This document shows positions 44,776 through 57,072 of a stretch of DNA of 64,000 bases, piece after piece; the first letter of the stretch is position 1; every line of letters starts with the position of its first letter. The stretch lies in contig NZ_WHSB02000001.1 in the NCBI RefSeq assembly GCF_010994755.1, forward strand, positions 434,001 to 498,000, read 5' to 3'. The position numbers were made by a program, and so were the translations under genes. Source of the stretch: Shinella lacus (GTDB lineage: Bacteria; Pseudomonadota; Alphaproteobacteria; Rhizobiales; Rhizobiaceae). Under the pieces are notes generated by a model that saw nothing but the letters and a program-made list of their open reading frames with translations, had not been told where the DNA came from and did no database searches.

Positions 44776-45972
44776 ATGATTTTCGACTATTGCGTTATCG
44801 GCGGCGGCATCGTCGGGCTGGCGACGGCCATGCGGCTTCTGGAAGGCCAGCCCGGCAGCAGCCTGATCCTCATCGAGAAGGAGGATGCGCTCGGCAAGCA
44901 CCAGACTGGCCACAACAGCGGCGTCATCCATGCCGGCATCTATTATCCGCCCGGCAGCCTGAAGGCCGAACTCTGCCGCAAGGGCGCCGAGGCCACCAAG
45001 GCCTTCTGCCTGGAGAACGGCATCCGCTTCGAGGTCTGCGGCAAGCTGCTCGTCGCCACCTCCGATCTCGAAGTGGAGCGCATGGAAGCGCTCTACGAAC
45101 GCTCGAAACAGAACACGATCGAAGTCCAGCGCATCAGCGAGGGCGAATTGAAGGAGCGGGAGCCGAACATCCGCGGCCGTGGGGCGCTCTTTGTGCCCTC
45201 GACCGGCATCGTCAGCTATGCCGAAGTCTGCCAGGCCATGGGACGGCGCATCAGGGCGCTCGGCGGCGAAATCCGCCTTTCGACGCGCATCACCGGCATT
45301 CGCGAATCCATCGATTCCGTCGATATCGCATCGGCCGGCGAAAGCTGGCAGGCGAAAAAGCTGGTGGTCTGCGGCGGCCTCCAGTCCGACCGGCTGGCCG
45401 TGCTCGCCGGGCTTTCGATCGAGCACCGCATCGTTCCCTTCCGCGGCGAATATTATCGCCTTCCGGCAGCCAAGAACGACATCGTCCGCCACCTGATCTA
45501 CCCGATCCCCGATCCTGCCCTGCCCTTCCTCGGCGTGCACCTGACGCGCATGATCGACGGCAGCGTGACCGTCGGGCCAAATGCCGTGATCGGTTTTGCC
45601 CGCGAAGGCTACCCACGCCTTTCCGTCAATTTTGCCGACATGGCCGACTACGCGCTGTTTCCCGGTTTCTGGAAAACCGTATTCGCCAACCGAAAATCCG
45701 CGGTCACCGAACTCAAAAACTCGCTCTGGAAGCCGGGCTACCTCGAAGAATGCCGAAAATACTGCCCAAGCCTCGACCTCACCGACCTACTCCCGCACGA
45801 AGCCGGCATTCGTGCCCAGGCCGTGCGCAAGGACGGCGCCCTGATCCACGATTTCCTCTTCGCGCAGACCGACCGCATGCTGCACGTCTGCAACGCCCCC
45901 TCCCCCGCCGCCACCTCGGCGATCCCGATCGCCGAAATGATCGTCGAGCGCATGGCAAACAAGGGTCGGTAA
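44776..45972 (+). CDS. lhgO: L-2-hydroxyglutarate dehydrogenase/oxidase
   Basis: 398 residues, DAO-type FAD enzyme. The FAD site is FDYCVIGGGIVGLATAMRLL, with the family block HQTGHNSGVIHAGIYYPPGSLKAELCRKGAEATKAFC and PFRGEYYRLP; the C-terminus has the FLFAQTDRMLHVCNAPSPAATSA block. It oxidises L-2-hydroxyglutarate to 2-oxoglutarate and passes electrons to the quinone pool. In the glutarate route CsiD makes L-2-hydroxyglutarate and LhgO consumes it, so its presence points to a five-carbon (5-aminovalerate, glutarate) substrate. No csiD homologue is in the window. Confidence 0.92.
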   Translation: MIFDYCVIGGGIVGLATAMRLLEGQPGSSLILIEKEDALGKHQTGHNSGVIHAGIYYPPGSLKAELCRKGAEATKAFCLENGIRFEVCGKLLVATSDLEVERMEALYERSKQNTIEVQRISEGELKEREPNIRGRGALFVPSTGIVSYAEVCQAMGRRIRALGGEIRLSTRITGIRESIDSVDIASAGESWQAKKLVVCGGLQSDRLAVLAGLSIEHRIVPFRGEYYRLPAAKNDIVRHLIYPIPDPALPFLGVHLTRMIDGSVTVGPNAVIGFAREGYPRLSVNFADMADYALFPGFWKTVFANRKSAVTELKNSLWKPGYLEECRKYCPSLDLTDLLPHEAGIRAQAVRKDGALIHDFLFAQTDRMLHVCNAPSPAATSAIPIAEMIVERMANKGR

Positions 45973-46060
45973 AACCATACGTGCGGCGGCGGGCCGCGGC
46001 GGTTGTTAAACGGATGATTGCCCGCTAATCTTGCCGCCAACCTTTCGAAAGCATAGCCCG

Positions 46061-46945
46061 ATGGCGCCTCATGCAGCGCAGATCCTGTTGACAAGCGCCG
46101 GCAGGAATTGGACCGGACTCGACGCCGATTTCCTGCATATCCCCCGCGGCCTGTCGCATGTGCCGGGCGGAAAACTGCATACACTGGGCATGCACTTCGG
46201 TCCGCCCGTAAAGGCCGATTGTTCGATCGGCGGCCGGCGCATGCGCCGGGTGCAGAAACCGGGCGATATCGACATCGTTCCAGCGGGCATGGATGGCTCA
46301 TGGGAGGACGATGCCGACTGCCGGATCCTGCGACTGAGCCTCCACCCTTCGCTGCTTGATCAGGTTGCCGGGGAACTCGGTCGCGACGCCGGCAAGATCG
46401 AGCTTATGCCCAGATTTCAGGTTCGCGATGCGCGCCTCGAAGGCATCGGTTTGGCCATCAAGGCGGATCTGGAGGCGGACACGCCGTCCGATCCTCTCTT
46501 CATCGATCTTCTCGCCAACGCGCTCGCCGTGCGGTTGATCGAGACAGCCAGCGGCGATTTTCGGGCGCGGGATGATCGCAGCGAGCCCAAACTCTCGGCG
46601 CGTCAGCTTCGTATATTGACGGACTTCATCGAGGCCAATCTCGATCAACGACTCCGGCTTGCCGATCTGGCAATGGTCGCAGGCGTCAGCGTCACGCGCC
46701 TGAAGACCCTGTTTCGCAACAGCACCGGCGCCCCGGTGCATCAATATGTCATCCGCCGCCGCGTTGAATATGCGCGCGCCCTGATGGTCACGACGACGAT
46801 GCCCGCAAGTGAGATCGCGGTCGCCGCCGGGTTCGCGCATCAAAGCCATATGACCTTGACAATGCGCCGGCTGCTCGGCCAGACCCCTGGCGAGATCGCC
46901 CGGCAGACGAATGAATTCCGCCCGAATCTGCAAAAATCCGCCTGA
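46061..46945 (+). CDS. AraC family transcriptional regulator
   Basis: 294 residues from ATG 46061 (TTG 46031 is the longer option). The C-terminal two helix-turn-helix motifs are LTDFIEANLDQRLRLADLAMVAGVSVTRLKTLFRNSTGAPVHQYVIRRRVEYARAL and MPASEIAVAAGFAHQSHMTLTMRRLLGQTPGEIARQ. The N-terminal half is a cupin-like ligand domain. It precedes, and probably controls, the NAD(P)-binding protein gene at 47009 on the same strand. Effector unknown. Confidence 0.9.
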   Translation: MAPHAAQILLTSAGRNWTGLDADFLHIPRGLSHVPGGKLHTLGMHFGPPVKADCSIGGRRMRRVQKPGDIDIVPAGMDGSWEDDADCRILRLSLHPSLLDQVAGELGRDAGKIELMPRFQVRDARLEGIGLAIKADLEADTPSDPLFIDLLANALAVRLIETASGDFRARDDRSEPKLSARQLRILTDFIEANLDQRLRLADLAMVAGVSVTRLKTLFRNSTGAPVHQYVIRRRVEYARALMVTTTMPASEIAVAAGFAHQSHMTLTMRRLLGQTPGEIARQTNEFRPNLQKSA

Positions 46946-47008
46946 ATCTGTGCGACGAATTCTGTACCGCTCCCTACTCCTTGCCCATCTTCAGCAAGGA
47001 AATGCACC

Positions 47009-47893
47009 ATGTTTGCAATCGTCGGAGCCGCCGGTAAGGTCGGTTATTCCACATCATTGGCACTGCGCAAGGCCGGCATGCCCGTTCGGGCGATCCTGCG
47101 TGACGAGGCAAAGGCGGGCCGGCTCCGCGAAATAGGCTGCGACATCGCGCTCGCCGATCTGCAGGACCCCACCGCCCTCGGCTGGGCGATCGCGAATGCG
47201 GATGCCGTGCAGGTCATTCTTCCGCCTCCAACGCAGGCCGAGGATGCCCCCGGCGACATGCGCCGGTCGATCGAAAGCATGGCCATGGCGCTGGAGCGGC
47301 CGAAACGTGTCCTGGCGATTTCCGACTATGGCGCCCATATCGGCCGTGATATCGGGATGCCCACCCTCTTTCGCATTTTCGAGGAGCGCTTTCGCAGACT
47401 GGACATGCCGAAGATTTTCCTGCGATCGGCAGAACATATGGAAGGCTGGGGCGCGTTCGTTCCAATGGCGATCACGACCGGCATCTTGCCCAGCCTGCAC
47501 CACCCGGTCGAAATGGATTTTCCGACGGTTTCGGCGGCAGATGTCGGCTTGATGGCCGCGGACCTCCTGCTTGGCCCAAGCGGCGGAACCGATGTGCAAA
47601 TCGTCCATGCGGAAGGGCCACGCCGCTACAGCGCTGCCGATGTGGCCGCGGTTCTGAGTCAATTGCGCGGCCGCACGATCACCGCACAGGCGCTGCCTCG
47701 TGCGCAGTGGCAGGAAAGCCTGGAGCGGGTTGTGAGCGCAAGCACTACCAAGCTGCTGATCGACCTTTACGACGCACATAACACAGGCGGTCTCATCGAC
47801 GTCGAGCCCGGCATGGGCGAGGTTCGGCATGGCACCACCACATTGATCGACGCGCTTCGGCCACTGGTCCCGGCTGCAGTGGATCTCGAATGA
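47009..47893 (+). CDS. NmrA/NAD(P)-binding Rossmann protein
   Basis: 294 residues. The N-terminal GAAGKVGYSTSLALRKAGMPVRAILRDEAKAGRLREIGCDIALADLQDP is an atypical SDR of the NmrA/azoreductase-like type. The usual Tyr-x3-Lys active site is absent, as in that group. These act as redox sensors or quinone/azo reductases. The start is ATG 47009 after AAGGAA. It probably belongs with the AraC gene upstream. Confidence 0.85.
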   Translation: MFAIVGAAGKVGYSTSLALRKAGMPVRAILRDEAKAGRLREIGCDIALADLQDPTALGWAIANADAVQVILPPPTQAEDAPGDMRRSIESMAMALERPKRVLAISDYGAHIGRDIGMPTLFRIFEERFRRLDMPKIFLRSAEHMEGWGAFVPMAITTGILPSLHHPVEMDFPTVSAADVGLMAADLLLGPSGGTDVQIVHAEGPRRYSAADVAAVLSQLRGRTITAQALPRAQWQESLERVVSASTTKLLIDLYDAHNTGGLIDVEPGMGEVRHGTTTLIDALRPLVPAAVDLE

Positions 47894-47967
47894 AATCCAG
47901 CCGCGCGCGATCGACAGACTGAAAAAAGCTCCGGTTGTGATCCGCGAGCTGATTTCCGCCTGGCCCT

Positions 47968-48339
47968 TCAACCGGTGTCGGGAAGCAGCTTCTCGATCTT
48001 GCCGATCAGCCGCGGCAGGTCGATCGGCTTGGTGTCGAAGTCGTCGCAGCCGGCTTCGCGGGCGCGGGCCTCGTCGACATTCATGGCGTGGGCGGTGAGT
48101 GCGATGATGGGCAGGCCGGTGCCGGCGGGGCCGCTGCGGATGCGGCGCGTCGCCTCGCAGCCGTCGATGCCGGGCAGGCCGATGTCCATCAGGACGAGGT
48201 CGGGGGCGTCGGCCTCTGCCCGCGCGACGGCCTCTTCGCCATCATGGGCGAAGATGACCTCGTAGCCCCGGCGTTCCAGCCGGCGCGAGAGCATGTCGCG
48301 GTTCATTTCATTGTCTTCGACAAGCAGGATCTTCACCAT
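47968..48339 (-). CDS. Single-domain response regulator, DivK/CheY-like
   Basis: 123 residues, only a receiver domain: acidic pocket in ILLVEDNEMN, phospho-Asp in DLVLMDIGLPGIDG, Thr in IIALTAHAMN and Lys in FDTKPID. There is no output domain, so it acts by protein contact, as in DivK or CheY. ATG 48339 lies 2 bases after the hybrid kinase stop; it is the last gene of the haem-protein, kinase, receiver operon. It probably takes phosphate from that kinase. Confidence 0.93.
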   Translation of the reverse strand: MVKILLVEDNEMNRDMLSRRLERRGYEVIFAHDGEEAVARAEADAPDLVLMDIGLPGIDGCEATRRIRSGPAGTGLPIIALTAHAMNVDEARAREAGCDDFDTKPIDLPRLIGKIEKLLPDTG

Positions 48340-48341
48340 CT

Positions 48342-51058
<2,717 letters not shown>

Positions 51059-51062
<4 letters not shown>

Positions 51063-51814
51063 TGCGGAATGAGCCCGATGCTGATCACGCCGCCGAGATC
51101 GCCCTCATGCGCGCCTTCTTTCGGGTAGCCGGTGATGTCGAGTTCGCCGGCCGGGTCGCCGTGACAGGTGAGACAGGATGGCACGTAATATTCGGGCACC
51201 ATGATGCGTGCCCTCTCCTGGCCGTCCGCCGAAACCAGCGCCGAATAGATCTGCCCCTTCGGCCAGTCGGCGGCTTCCAGATAATCGCGGATCGCGGCCG
51301 CCTCGAAGGCGTCCGGGCGTGCCTTGCGGTTGCGGATCAACACGGGCGGCGCGGTGAACTTCATGCTTGCCTCCTCGCCGACGCGGGCCTGAAAGGCCTC
51401 GGTGACCAGGCGTGTGAAGGTGGCGGGGATGAAGCCCTTGAAGCCCTCTCCCTCGGCGTTGATCGTCGCCTGGTTGGCGTCCATCACCTCGACAACGGCA
51501 TCCATCTGCGCCCGGATGAGCCGCCCCTCATAGGAGGTCGGATCGATGGTGTTCGGGTCGCGGCCGGTGGCCTGCGTGTAATTGGCGATGGCCTTTTCCA
51601 AGACGGCCGCACCCGACAAGCCCTTGTCGCCGAGCGCCGGATCGTTGATCCGCTCCTGGTTGACGGAAATCACCGAGCGCGCCGATTGCAGCATGGTCGC
51701 GAGGCTGCGCGCGATCGCAAGGTCGGCCGGCGCCGCCTCAGTAGCGGCGGCGCTCCCGGACAGCATCTGGAGAACCAAGAGCGCGGCCAGGCCGCATTTC
51801 ATGAACGAGACCAT
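51059..51814 (-). CDS. Exported c-type haem protein, Tll0287-like (DUF3365)
   Basis: 251 residues. A signal peptide (MVSFMKCGLAALLVLQMLSGSAAA) precedes a DUF3365/Tll0287-type PAS-like haem domain. The haem motif C-x2-C-H is CLTCH at 214-218, followed by the typical HGDPAGELDITGYPKEGAHEGDLGGVISI. The domain often forms the sensor part of histidine kinases; here it is a free periplasmic protein made with the kinase. It probably senses redox state, oxygen or NO. ATG 51814 follows GGAGGAGGTG; the longer frame upstream lacks support. Confidence 0.9.
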
Positions 51815-51884
51815 GACCACACCTCCTCCAGCATGCTGCAAAGATAGCGGAATTAAGCTCCCCGGCAACCGGCAATTGATTCGA

Positions 51885-52826
51885 TCAGAAACGGATTTCG
51901 AGCAGCGAGAAGTCGTCCGGCAGCGGGCCTTCCGCGTTGAACGAACGCACCCAGGCGAGAACGCCCTTGGGACCGCATCCTTCCTTCTCCGCGTGCTCGG
52001 CCAGCGCCTCGACGCTCAGCATCTCGTCGCCGGGACCATTCACCTCAAATGTTCCATCACTTATAACGAGCAACCGGTCACCCGGGAAAACACGCGTGAC
52101 TTCGCTGTCGTAGTCCATTTCCGAAAGCGCGCCGATCGCGACGCCGCCGACGGTGATGAGCAGTTCGCGCGACGGCGTGCCTTCCGGCCGGTTCTCACCG
52201 CGCAGCAGGATCGACGGCGGATGGCCGCCTGTCGCATAGCGCAACTCGCCGGTGCTCGCCTTGTAGACGCCGTACCAGATGGTGAAAAACATGTTGTTCT
52301 GCTTTTCCATCGGGAACGTATCGTTGAGCGCCTTCAGGACCGTGGAGGGATCGCGGAAATCCGCATTCGACAGAGCTGACGCCCTCAACACATTGATAAC
52401 AGTGACGGAAAGCAGAGCGGCGCCGACACCGTGGCCGCAGACATCCAAGAGGTAGATGGCGAAATGGTCGTGGTCGATCTGATGGTAGCCGAAGGAATCG
52501 CCGCCGAGTTCGGTGGAGGGCACCAGTAGCCAGTCTGTCGCGGGGGCGGCAATGCGCTTGTCGGGCAAGATGGAGAAGACGTAGCGGCCGGCATCGTTCA
52601 GTTCCTCGTCGAGTCGCGCCTGCGTTCGCTCCAGCAGCAGATTCTGTTCAGCGAGCTGGTCTTCCACGGCCTCGCCATGTTCGATCATCGCCTCGTAGAG
52701 AAGCTTCAGGTCGTCATATTCCTCCTGGAGCTGCGCGAAATCGAGGCGCACCCGGGCAAGTTCCGCGGCGTCATCGCCCGCGGGGGTTGCTGAAGAAGCA
52801 ACGGTTGAGTTTGACAAATCCTTCAT
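51885..52826 (-). CDS. RsbU/SpoIIE-type PP2C phosphatase with N-terminal coiled coil
   Basis: 313 residues. A coiled coil (about 20-80) precedes a SpoIIE-type phosphatase domain with GGDSF (109-113), LLDVCGHGVGAALLS, ATGGHPPSILLRG, GDRLLVISDGTFEV and the last motif DDFSLLEIRF. Such enzymes dephosphorylate STAS-domain antagonists in partner switching. It has no receiver or sensor of its own. It diverges from the partner-switching operon starting at 53021 across 194 bases, so it may act on one of its STAS proteins. Confidence 0.9.
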   Translation of the reverse strand: MKDLSNSTVASSATPAGDDAAELARVRLDFAQLQEEYDDLKLLYEAMIEHGEAVEDQLAEQNLLLERTQARLDEELNDAGRYVFSILPDKRIAAPATDWLLVPSTELGGDSFGYHQIDHDHFAIYLLDVCGHGVGAALLSVTVINVLRASALSNADFRDPSTVLKALNDTFPMEKQNNMFFTIWYGVYKASTGELRYATGGHPPSILLRGENRPEGTPSRELLITVGGVAIGALSEMDYDSEVTRVFPGDRLLVISDGTFEVNGPGDEMLSVEALAEHAEKEGCGPKGVLAWVRSFNAEGPLPDDFSLLEIRF

Positions 52827-53020
52827 GATTGTATGGAAAGCTTTCTTCTTGAGTTCGGAGGGGACGGCGCAACCCGCGATATCATATCGCTAACGTCGAT
52901 CTCCGCTGGCTGCCATGCGCATCGCCCGCACTTCGGACATTACATAGTTTAGGTTTTTCCTGAAAGATATGTAAGCGCGCGGCCGTGATGCCCCCTTACG
53001 AAATCATGAGGCAGGGGCGA

Positions 53021-53539
53021 ATGGATCTGGGTGCAGGGCAGACGGAGGCAGGCGAATTCACGCTGCTTCTGGAATTCGATATGGATATGGCTGGTTTCAC
53101 CTCAAACTGGTCATATTGCGACCGGCTGTCGACCTATTTCGCGCGCATGATCAGTCACAACCGTAGTGATTCGCTGCTTTACTCCAATCTTTTCTCCTCG
53201 GCGCTCAACGAGCTTCTGGAAACCGTGTACCGTCTCCATGCACCGACCGGCAGCTTCGTTTGCTCCGTTTCGCGCAATGGCGCGAAAGACCGGATCGCCC
53301 TCACCATCCCGGTCGATACGGAAACAGAAGGTTTTTATCGGGATGCGGTCGTCGTCCTCAACGGTGGCGACGTTTCGCCGCGCTACCACAACGCGCTGTT
53401 TTCCGACGGGCCATTGCAGCCGAATATCGGCCTGCTCGAACTCGCAGTCGACTACGCCGCCTGCTTCTCCATTGAACCAGCCGACGGAAACGCCATCCGT
53501 CTCATCGCCGAACTCACGCTCGAGGCCAGTGCACCATGA
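53021..53539 (+). CDS. Degenerate GHKL-ATPase-like partner-switch protein
   Basis: 172 residues from ATG 53021 (AGGGGC just upstream); GTG 52985 and two ATGs between are alternatives. No family is obvious alone, but it aligns along its length with the HATPase protein at 57073. NELLETV (63-69) matches the N-box NELLENA, and PNIGLLELAVDYAA matches GSGLGLLTLMSDYGA. The metal-binding Asn of the N-box is Thr and the glycine-rich ATP lid is lost, so it should not phosphorylate anything. It overlaps the STAS-methyltransferase gene by 4 bases and is probably its binding partner. The paralogy is my reading from sequence. Confidence 0.65.
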   Translation: MDLGAGQTEAGEFTLLLEFDMDMAGFTSNWSYCDRLSTYFARMISHNRSDSLLYSNLFSSALNELLETVYRLHAPTGSFVCSVSRNGAKDRIALTIPVDTETEGFYRDAVVVLNGGDVSPRYHNALFSDGPLQPNIGLLELAVDYAACFSIEPADGNAIRLIAELTLEASAP

Positions 53540-54714
53540 TCGCCGAAAAGCTTGTCCAGACCTACAAGGTTTCCTTCGACCAGAACAACCAGGAGCTCGC
53601 ACTTGCAGGCTCGATGCGGCCGCAGCGCGCCGCCGAGATGGCCGATTGCGTCAAGCTTCTGGAAACGTCGCTCGCCTCGATCAGGGGAACGTTCTACGTA
53701 AACGTGAAACGCCTCGTGCGCCTCAACAACGTGGCATTCCATTCGCTTGCGGGTGCCTTGCTGAAAGCGGCGGAAGAACGGCCGGACATCAAGATCACCA
53801 TCATCACGTCGAGCGTGATCGGCTGGTCAACGAAGAAATTCGGTACACTCACGGCGAAGAACCCGAAAATCGTCGTCGAGGAATATGACAGCGAGTTCTA
53901 TCCCGGCCAGGCTTTCCTCGAAGAAGGCGGCTTCGTGCCGGTGCTACGCACCCAGACGAAGCTCACCTGGAAGCACGAACGCGCCATCTTGCCGCGTCAT
54001 GGGCTGGAGCCCGGCATGACCATGGCCGACATCTGCTGCGGCATCGGCGACTTCGCGGTGCTGGTCGCCAAGGAGTTTTCGCCGTCGCGCATCGTGGCAC
54101 TCGACCATTCCAAGTCGAGCCTCGCCTATGCCCGCCAGGTCGCCAGTGAATTCGACATCGGCGGCATCGAGTATATCTACGGCGACGCCGCCGAGATGCT
54201 GCTGGAAGACGGCCAGTTCGATTTCGTTTCTTGCCGCCACGCACTGCAGATCTTCAACAAGCCGGAAATGATCGTCAACGAGCTCGTGCGCATCTGCAAG
54301 CCGGGCGGCCGTGTCTACGTCACCAACGAAAAAATCTCCCAGTGCCTCGGCGAACCGCGCGGTCCCTCCATCGAGTGGACCTACGAACAACTCTCGAAAC
54401 TCTTCGCGGATTTCGACATGGACCTCGAATTCGGTCCGAAGAGCTACCAGGCCCTGCAACGTGCAGGTCTTGAGGACCTTCGCATCGAAAGCTTCATGGT
54501 GACCAACCGCGACGGGGACGCACAAGCCTTCGCTGACATGATCATGGCCTGGGAAGAAATGTTCGCAGGCGGCATGTCGGAAAAACGCGGTGATGACGCC
54601 GCCTTCGTCGAAAAATTCCGCCGCGGCTTCGAAGATCACATTGCTGCTGCCCTTCATCCCGGCGGTTATGCCGGCTGGCCGGTCTGGGTGGCATCGGGAC
54701 GCAAGCCGCGATGA
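53536..54714 (+). CDS. STAS-like domain fused to SAM-dependent methyltransferase
   Basis: 392 residues. Residues 10-117 align with the STAS protein at 57652: YKVSF.../YRVWS... at the start, FYVNVKRLVRLNNVAF against [16 protein letters not shown], and IGW-x2-K against IPW-x2-K. The phospho-acceptor Ser of NSSG is replaced (NNVA, 64-67). Residues 150-390 are a class I methyltransferase: motif I MADICCGIGDF, acidic VALDHSKSS, DFVSCRHALQIFNKP, and VRICKPGGRVYVTNEKI. It should methylate an unknown substrate under control of the STAS-like domain. ATGA overlaps on both sides tie it to the ATPase-like and PP2C genes. Confidence 0.8.
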   Translation: MIAEKLVQTYKVSFDQNNQELALAGSMRPQRAAEMADCVKLLETSLASIRGTFYVNVKRLVRLNNVAFHSLAGALLKAAEERPDIKITIITSSVIGWSTKKFGTLTAKNPKIVVEEYDSEFYPGQAFLEEGGFVPVLRTQTKLTWKHERAILPRHGLEPGMTMADICCGIGDFAVLVAKEFSPSRIVALDHSKSSLAYARQVASEFDIGGIEYIYGDAAEMLLEDGQFDFVSCRHALQIFNKPEMIVNELVRICKPGGRVYVTNEKISQCLGEPRGPSIEWTYEQLSKLFADFDMDLEFGPKSYQALQRAGLEDLRIESFMVTNRDGDAQAFADMIMAWEEMFAGGMSEKRGDDAAFVEKFRRGFEDHIAAALHPGGYAGWPVWVASGRKPR

Positions 54715-57068
54715 GCGAGATTGCAGGGACACCACCCTCGCGTTGGGGATTTTCACTGACGTCGTTCCGCGCGAAATTCGTGCTGGTCGTCGGCGGCGCC
54801 GTGCTGGTGGACCTGTTGGTTGCCGGCGGCATCGCGCTATGGAACGTCAATCGCCTCTCCACCAATGCGATGGACGAGGTCGGTCGCGGTCTCGAAAAGG
54901 CGAACATCGAATATCTGCAGAACTATCTCGAGACGACGGTCGAGCGCACCGACCTCCTGCTCGACCGTTACCATGCGGAAGTGACCGGCCTTGCCGGGTC
55001 GATGCAGACGTTCATCGACAATCCTGCGCTGTCCGACAAGCTTGGCCAGCAGCTTCAAACCGATGGTGTGACCACCCCGCTTACCTATAACCAGGCGGGC
55101 AATTGGTGGCAGAACCAGGCAGGCGAGGCTTCGGCTGTCACCGTCTGGGGTTATCTGCTCGACGAAAACAAGCAGCCGACCCCGGAGGCGATGAAAACCG
55201 TGCGCGAAAGCGCCATTTTCAACCTCGTCGGCCCAAGCTTCCTTTCGGCCGGTCCGCCGAAATTGCAGATGTACTATATCGGCCCCCGCGCAAACCCGAT
55301 CCTGCGCTCGACGCCCTACAACGACCAGGGCTCGGTCTTCGACAAGGTCTATCCGGGCCACAATGAGACGAATTGGTGGGACTTCTACTTCCCCGGCCTC
55401 TACGAGACGTGGCAGTCGTGGCTCGCCACACCGACGGAGCGCCCCGTCGACAGCCAGATCACCATGCTGTCGCCCTATCTCGACGGCATCACGGGCAAGA
55501 TCATCGTCAGCTTCTTCCAGCCGTTGGCGACACCCGACCGCAAGGACCTGAACGGCATCGTCGGCGTCGACCTGACGCTCGACCAGCTCGCCGATATCGT
55601 CAAGAGCGTCAAGATCGCAGAGACGGGCTTCGCGTTCCTCACCATGTCGAACGGCAACGTGCTTGCCGTCACCGAACAGGGCGAGAAGACGCTCGGCGTC
55701 AAGATAAACAATGAAAGCGGCTTCGACCGGCGGCTGGCGCACAGCAATCAGGCCGCCATCGCTTCGCTCGCCATGCCGTCAACAACCGAGACCGTGCTCA
55801 CCAATGTGACGCTGAAGGAGAACGGTGAGGACGTGCCTTATGTCGTGTTGCTCAAGCAACTCGAGGCGGAGAACCTCTATACCGGCAAGGTCCCCGTCAC
55901 CCGCGAAGTCATGTCGCTCGGCTTCATGGTTCCGGAACACGAGATCTATGCCTCGCTGATTGCAGCCAAGCAGGGCATTTCCGACGAGACGCGCCAGGTC
56001 GTAACTTGGCAGATCGGCACCGTCATCCTTTCACTGCTGGTCGTTCTCAGCGCCGTCTTCGCGATTTCCGGCCGAATCACCGCCGGCCTTCGGGCACTGG
56101 TCGAGGCGGCTCAGCGCTTGCAGAACAAGGATTACTCCGTCCGTGTGGCCATTCCCGCGCGCGACGAGGTGGCCGCGGTCGGCATCGCCTTCAACCGCAT
56201 GGCGGAAGAGATCAGCTACCACACGGAAAATCTTGAAAACCTGGTGGCTGTGCGCACGAAAGCGCTCGAAACCGCCAATGGCGAAATCAACGCGCTGAAT
56301 GCCAAGCTGAAGAGCGAGAACCTGCGGCTTGGCGCCGAGCTCGACGTCGCGCGGCAGATCCAGATGATGGTGCTGCCGCGGCGCGACGAGCTCGACGAGA
56401 TCAAGGGCATCGACGTTTCCGGTTACATGGAGCCAGCCGACGAAGTGGGCGGCGACTATTTCGACGTGCTGCACGACGATCGGCGCATGAAGGTCGGTAT
56501 CGGCGACGTGACGGGCCACGGGCTCGAAAGCGGCGTGTTGATGCTGATGGTGCAATCCGTGGCGCGCGCGCTCCAGGAACAGGGCGACGAGAACCCGCGC
56601 GAATTCCTGGAAGTCCTCAATCGCGCCGTCTTCAAGAACATCCAGCGCACCAAGACCGACAAACATCTTTCGCTCGCCTTCCTCGACTACGCAGATCGCA
56701 AGATGACCCTGTCGGGCCAGCACGAGGAAGTGCTCGTGCTGCGCGACAATGACGAGGTCGAGCGCATCGATACCGTCGACCTCGGCTTCCCGATCGGCCT
56801 TGAAAGCGACATCGGCCCGTTCATCTCCACGCATGAATTCCCGTTCGATACCGGCGATGTCATCGTGTTGCATACGGACGGTGTTACCGAGGCGGAAAGC
56901 CCCGGGGGCGAACTCTTCGGGTTCGACCGGCTGTGCGAGAGCGCCAAGAAACGCCGCAGGGAAACCGCCGACGAGATCAAGGATGGCATCATCGCCGATC
57001 TCATGGCGCATATCGGCACGCAGAAAATCCACGACGACATCACGCTCGTCGTCATGAAACACAGGTAA
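54711..57068 (+). CDS. Membrane sensor PP2C phosphatase (dCache-HAMP-SpoIIE)
   Basis: 785 residues. TM1 about 22-45, a large periplasmic dCache-like domain (about 46-430), TM2 433-455, HAMP 455-505, a coiled coil, and a SpoIIE-type phosphatase domain (about 570-785). Phosphatase motifs: RQIQMMVLPRR, GGDYFD (580-), GIGDVTGHGLESG, HTDGVTEAES and DDITLVVMKHR. This is the SiaA/RsbU-like layout: a signal outside controls removal of phosphate from a STAS partner. It overlaps the methyltransferase gene by 4 bases and precedes the HATPase gene by 4 bases. Its most likely substrate is phospho-Ser of the 57652 STAS protein. Confidence 0.9.
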   Translation: MSEIAGTPPSRWGFSLTSFRAKFVLVVGGAVLVDLLVAGGIALWNVNRLSTNAMDEVGRGLEKANIEYLQNYLETTVERTDLLLDRYHAEVTGLAGSMQTFIDNPALSDKLGQQLQTDGVTTPLTYNQAGNWWQNQAGEASAVTVWGYLLDENKQPTPEAMKTVRESAIFNLVGPSFLSAGPPKLQMYYIGPRANPILRSTPYNDQGSVFDKVYPGHNETNWWDFYFPGLYETWQSWLATPTERPVDSQITMLSPYLDGITGKIIVSFFQPLATPDRKDLNGIVGVDLTLDQLADIVKSVKIAETGFAFLTMSNGNVLAVTEQGEKTLGVKINNESGFDRRLAHSNQAAIASLAMPSTTETVLTNVTLKENGEDVPYVVLLKQLEAENLYTGKVPVTREVMSLGFMVPEHEIYASLIAAKQGISDETRQVVTWQIGTVILSLLVVLSAVFAISGRITAGLRALVEAAQRLQNKDYSVRVAIPARDEVAAVGIAFNRMAEEISYHTENLENLVAVRTKALETANGEINALNAKLKSENLRLGAELDVARQIQMMVLPRRDELDEIKGIDVSGYMEPADEVGGDYFDVLHDDRRMKVGIGDVTGHGLESGVLMLMVQSVARALQEQGDENPREFLEVLNRAVFKNIQRTKTDKHLSLAFLDYADRKMTLSGQHEEVLVLRDNDEVERIDTVDLGFPIGLESDIGPFISTHEFPFDTGDVIVLHTDGVTEAESPGGELFGFDRLCESAKKRRRETADEIKDGIIADLMAHIGTQKIHDDITLVVMKHR

Positions 57069-57072
57069 GGTC

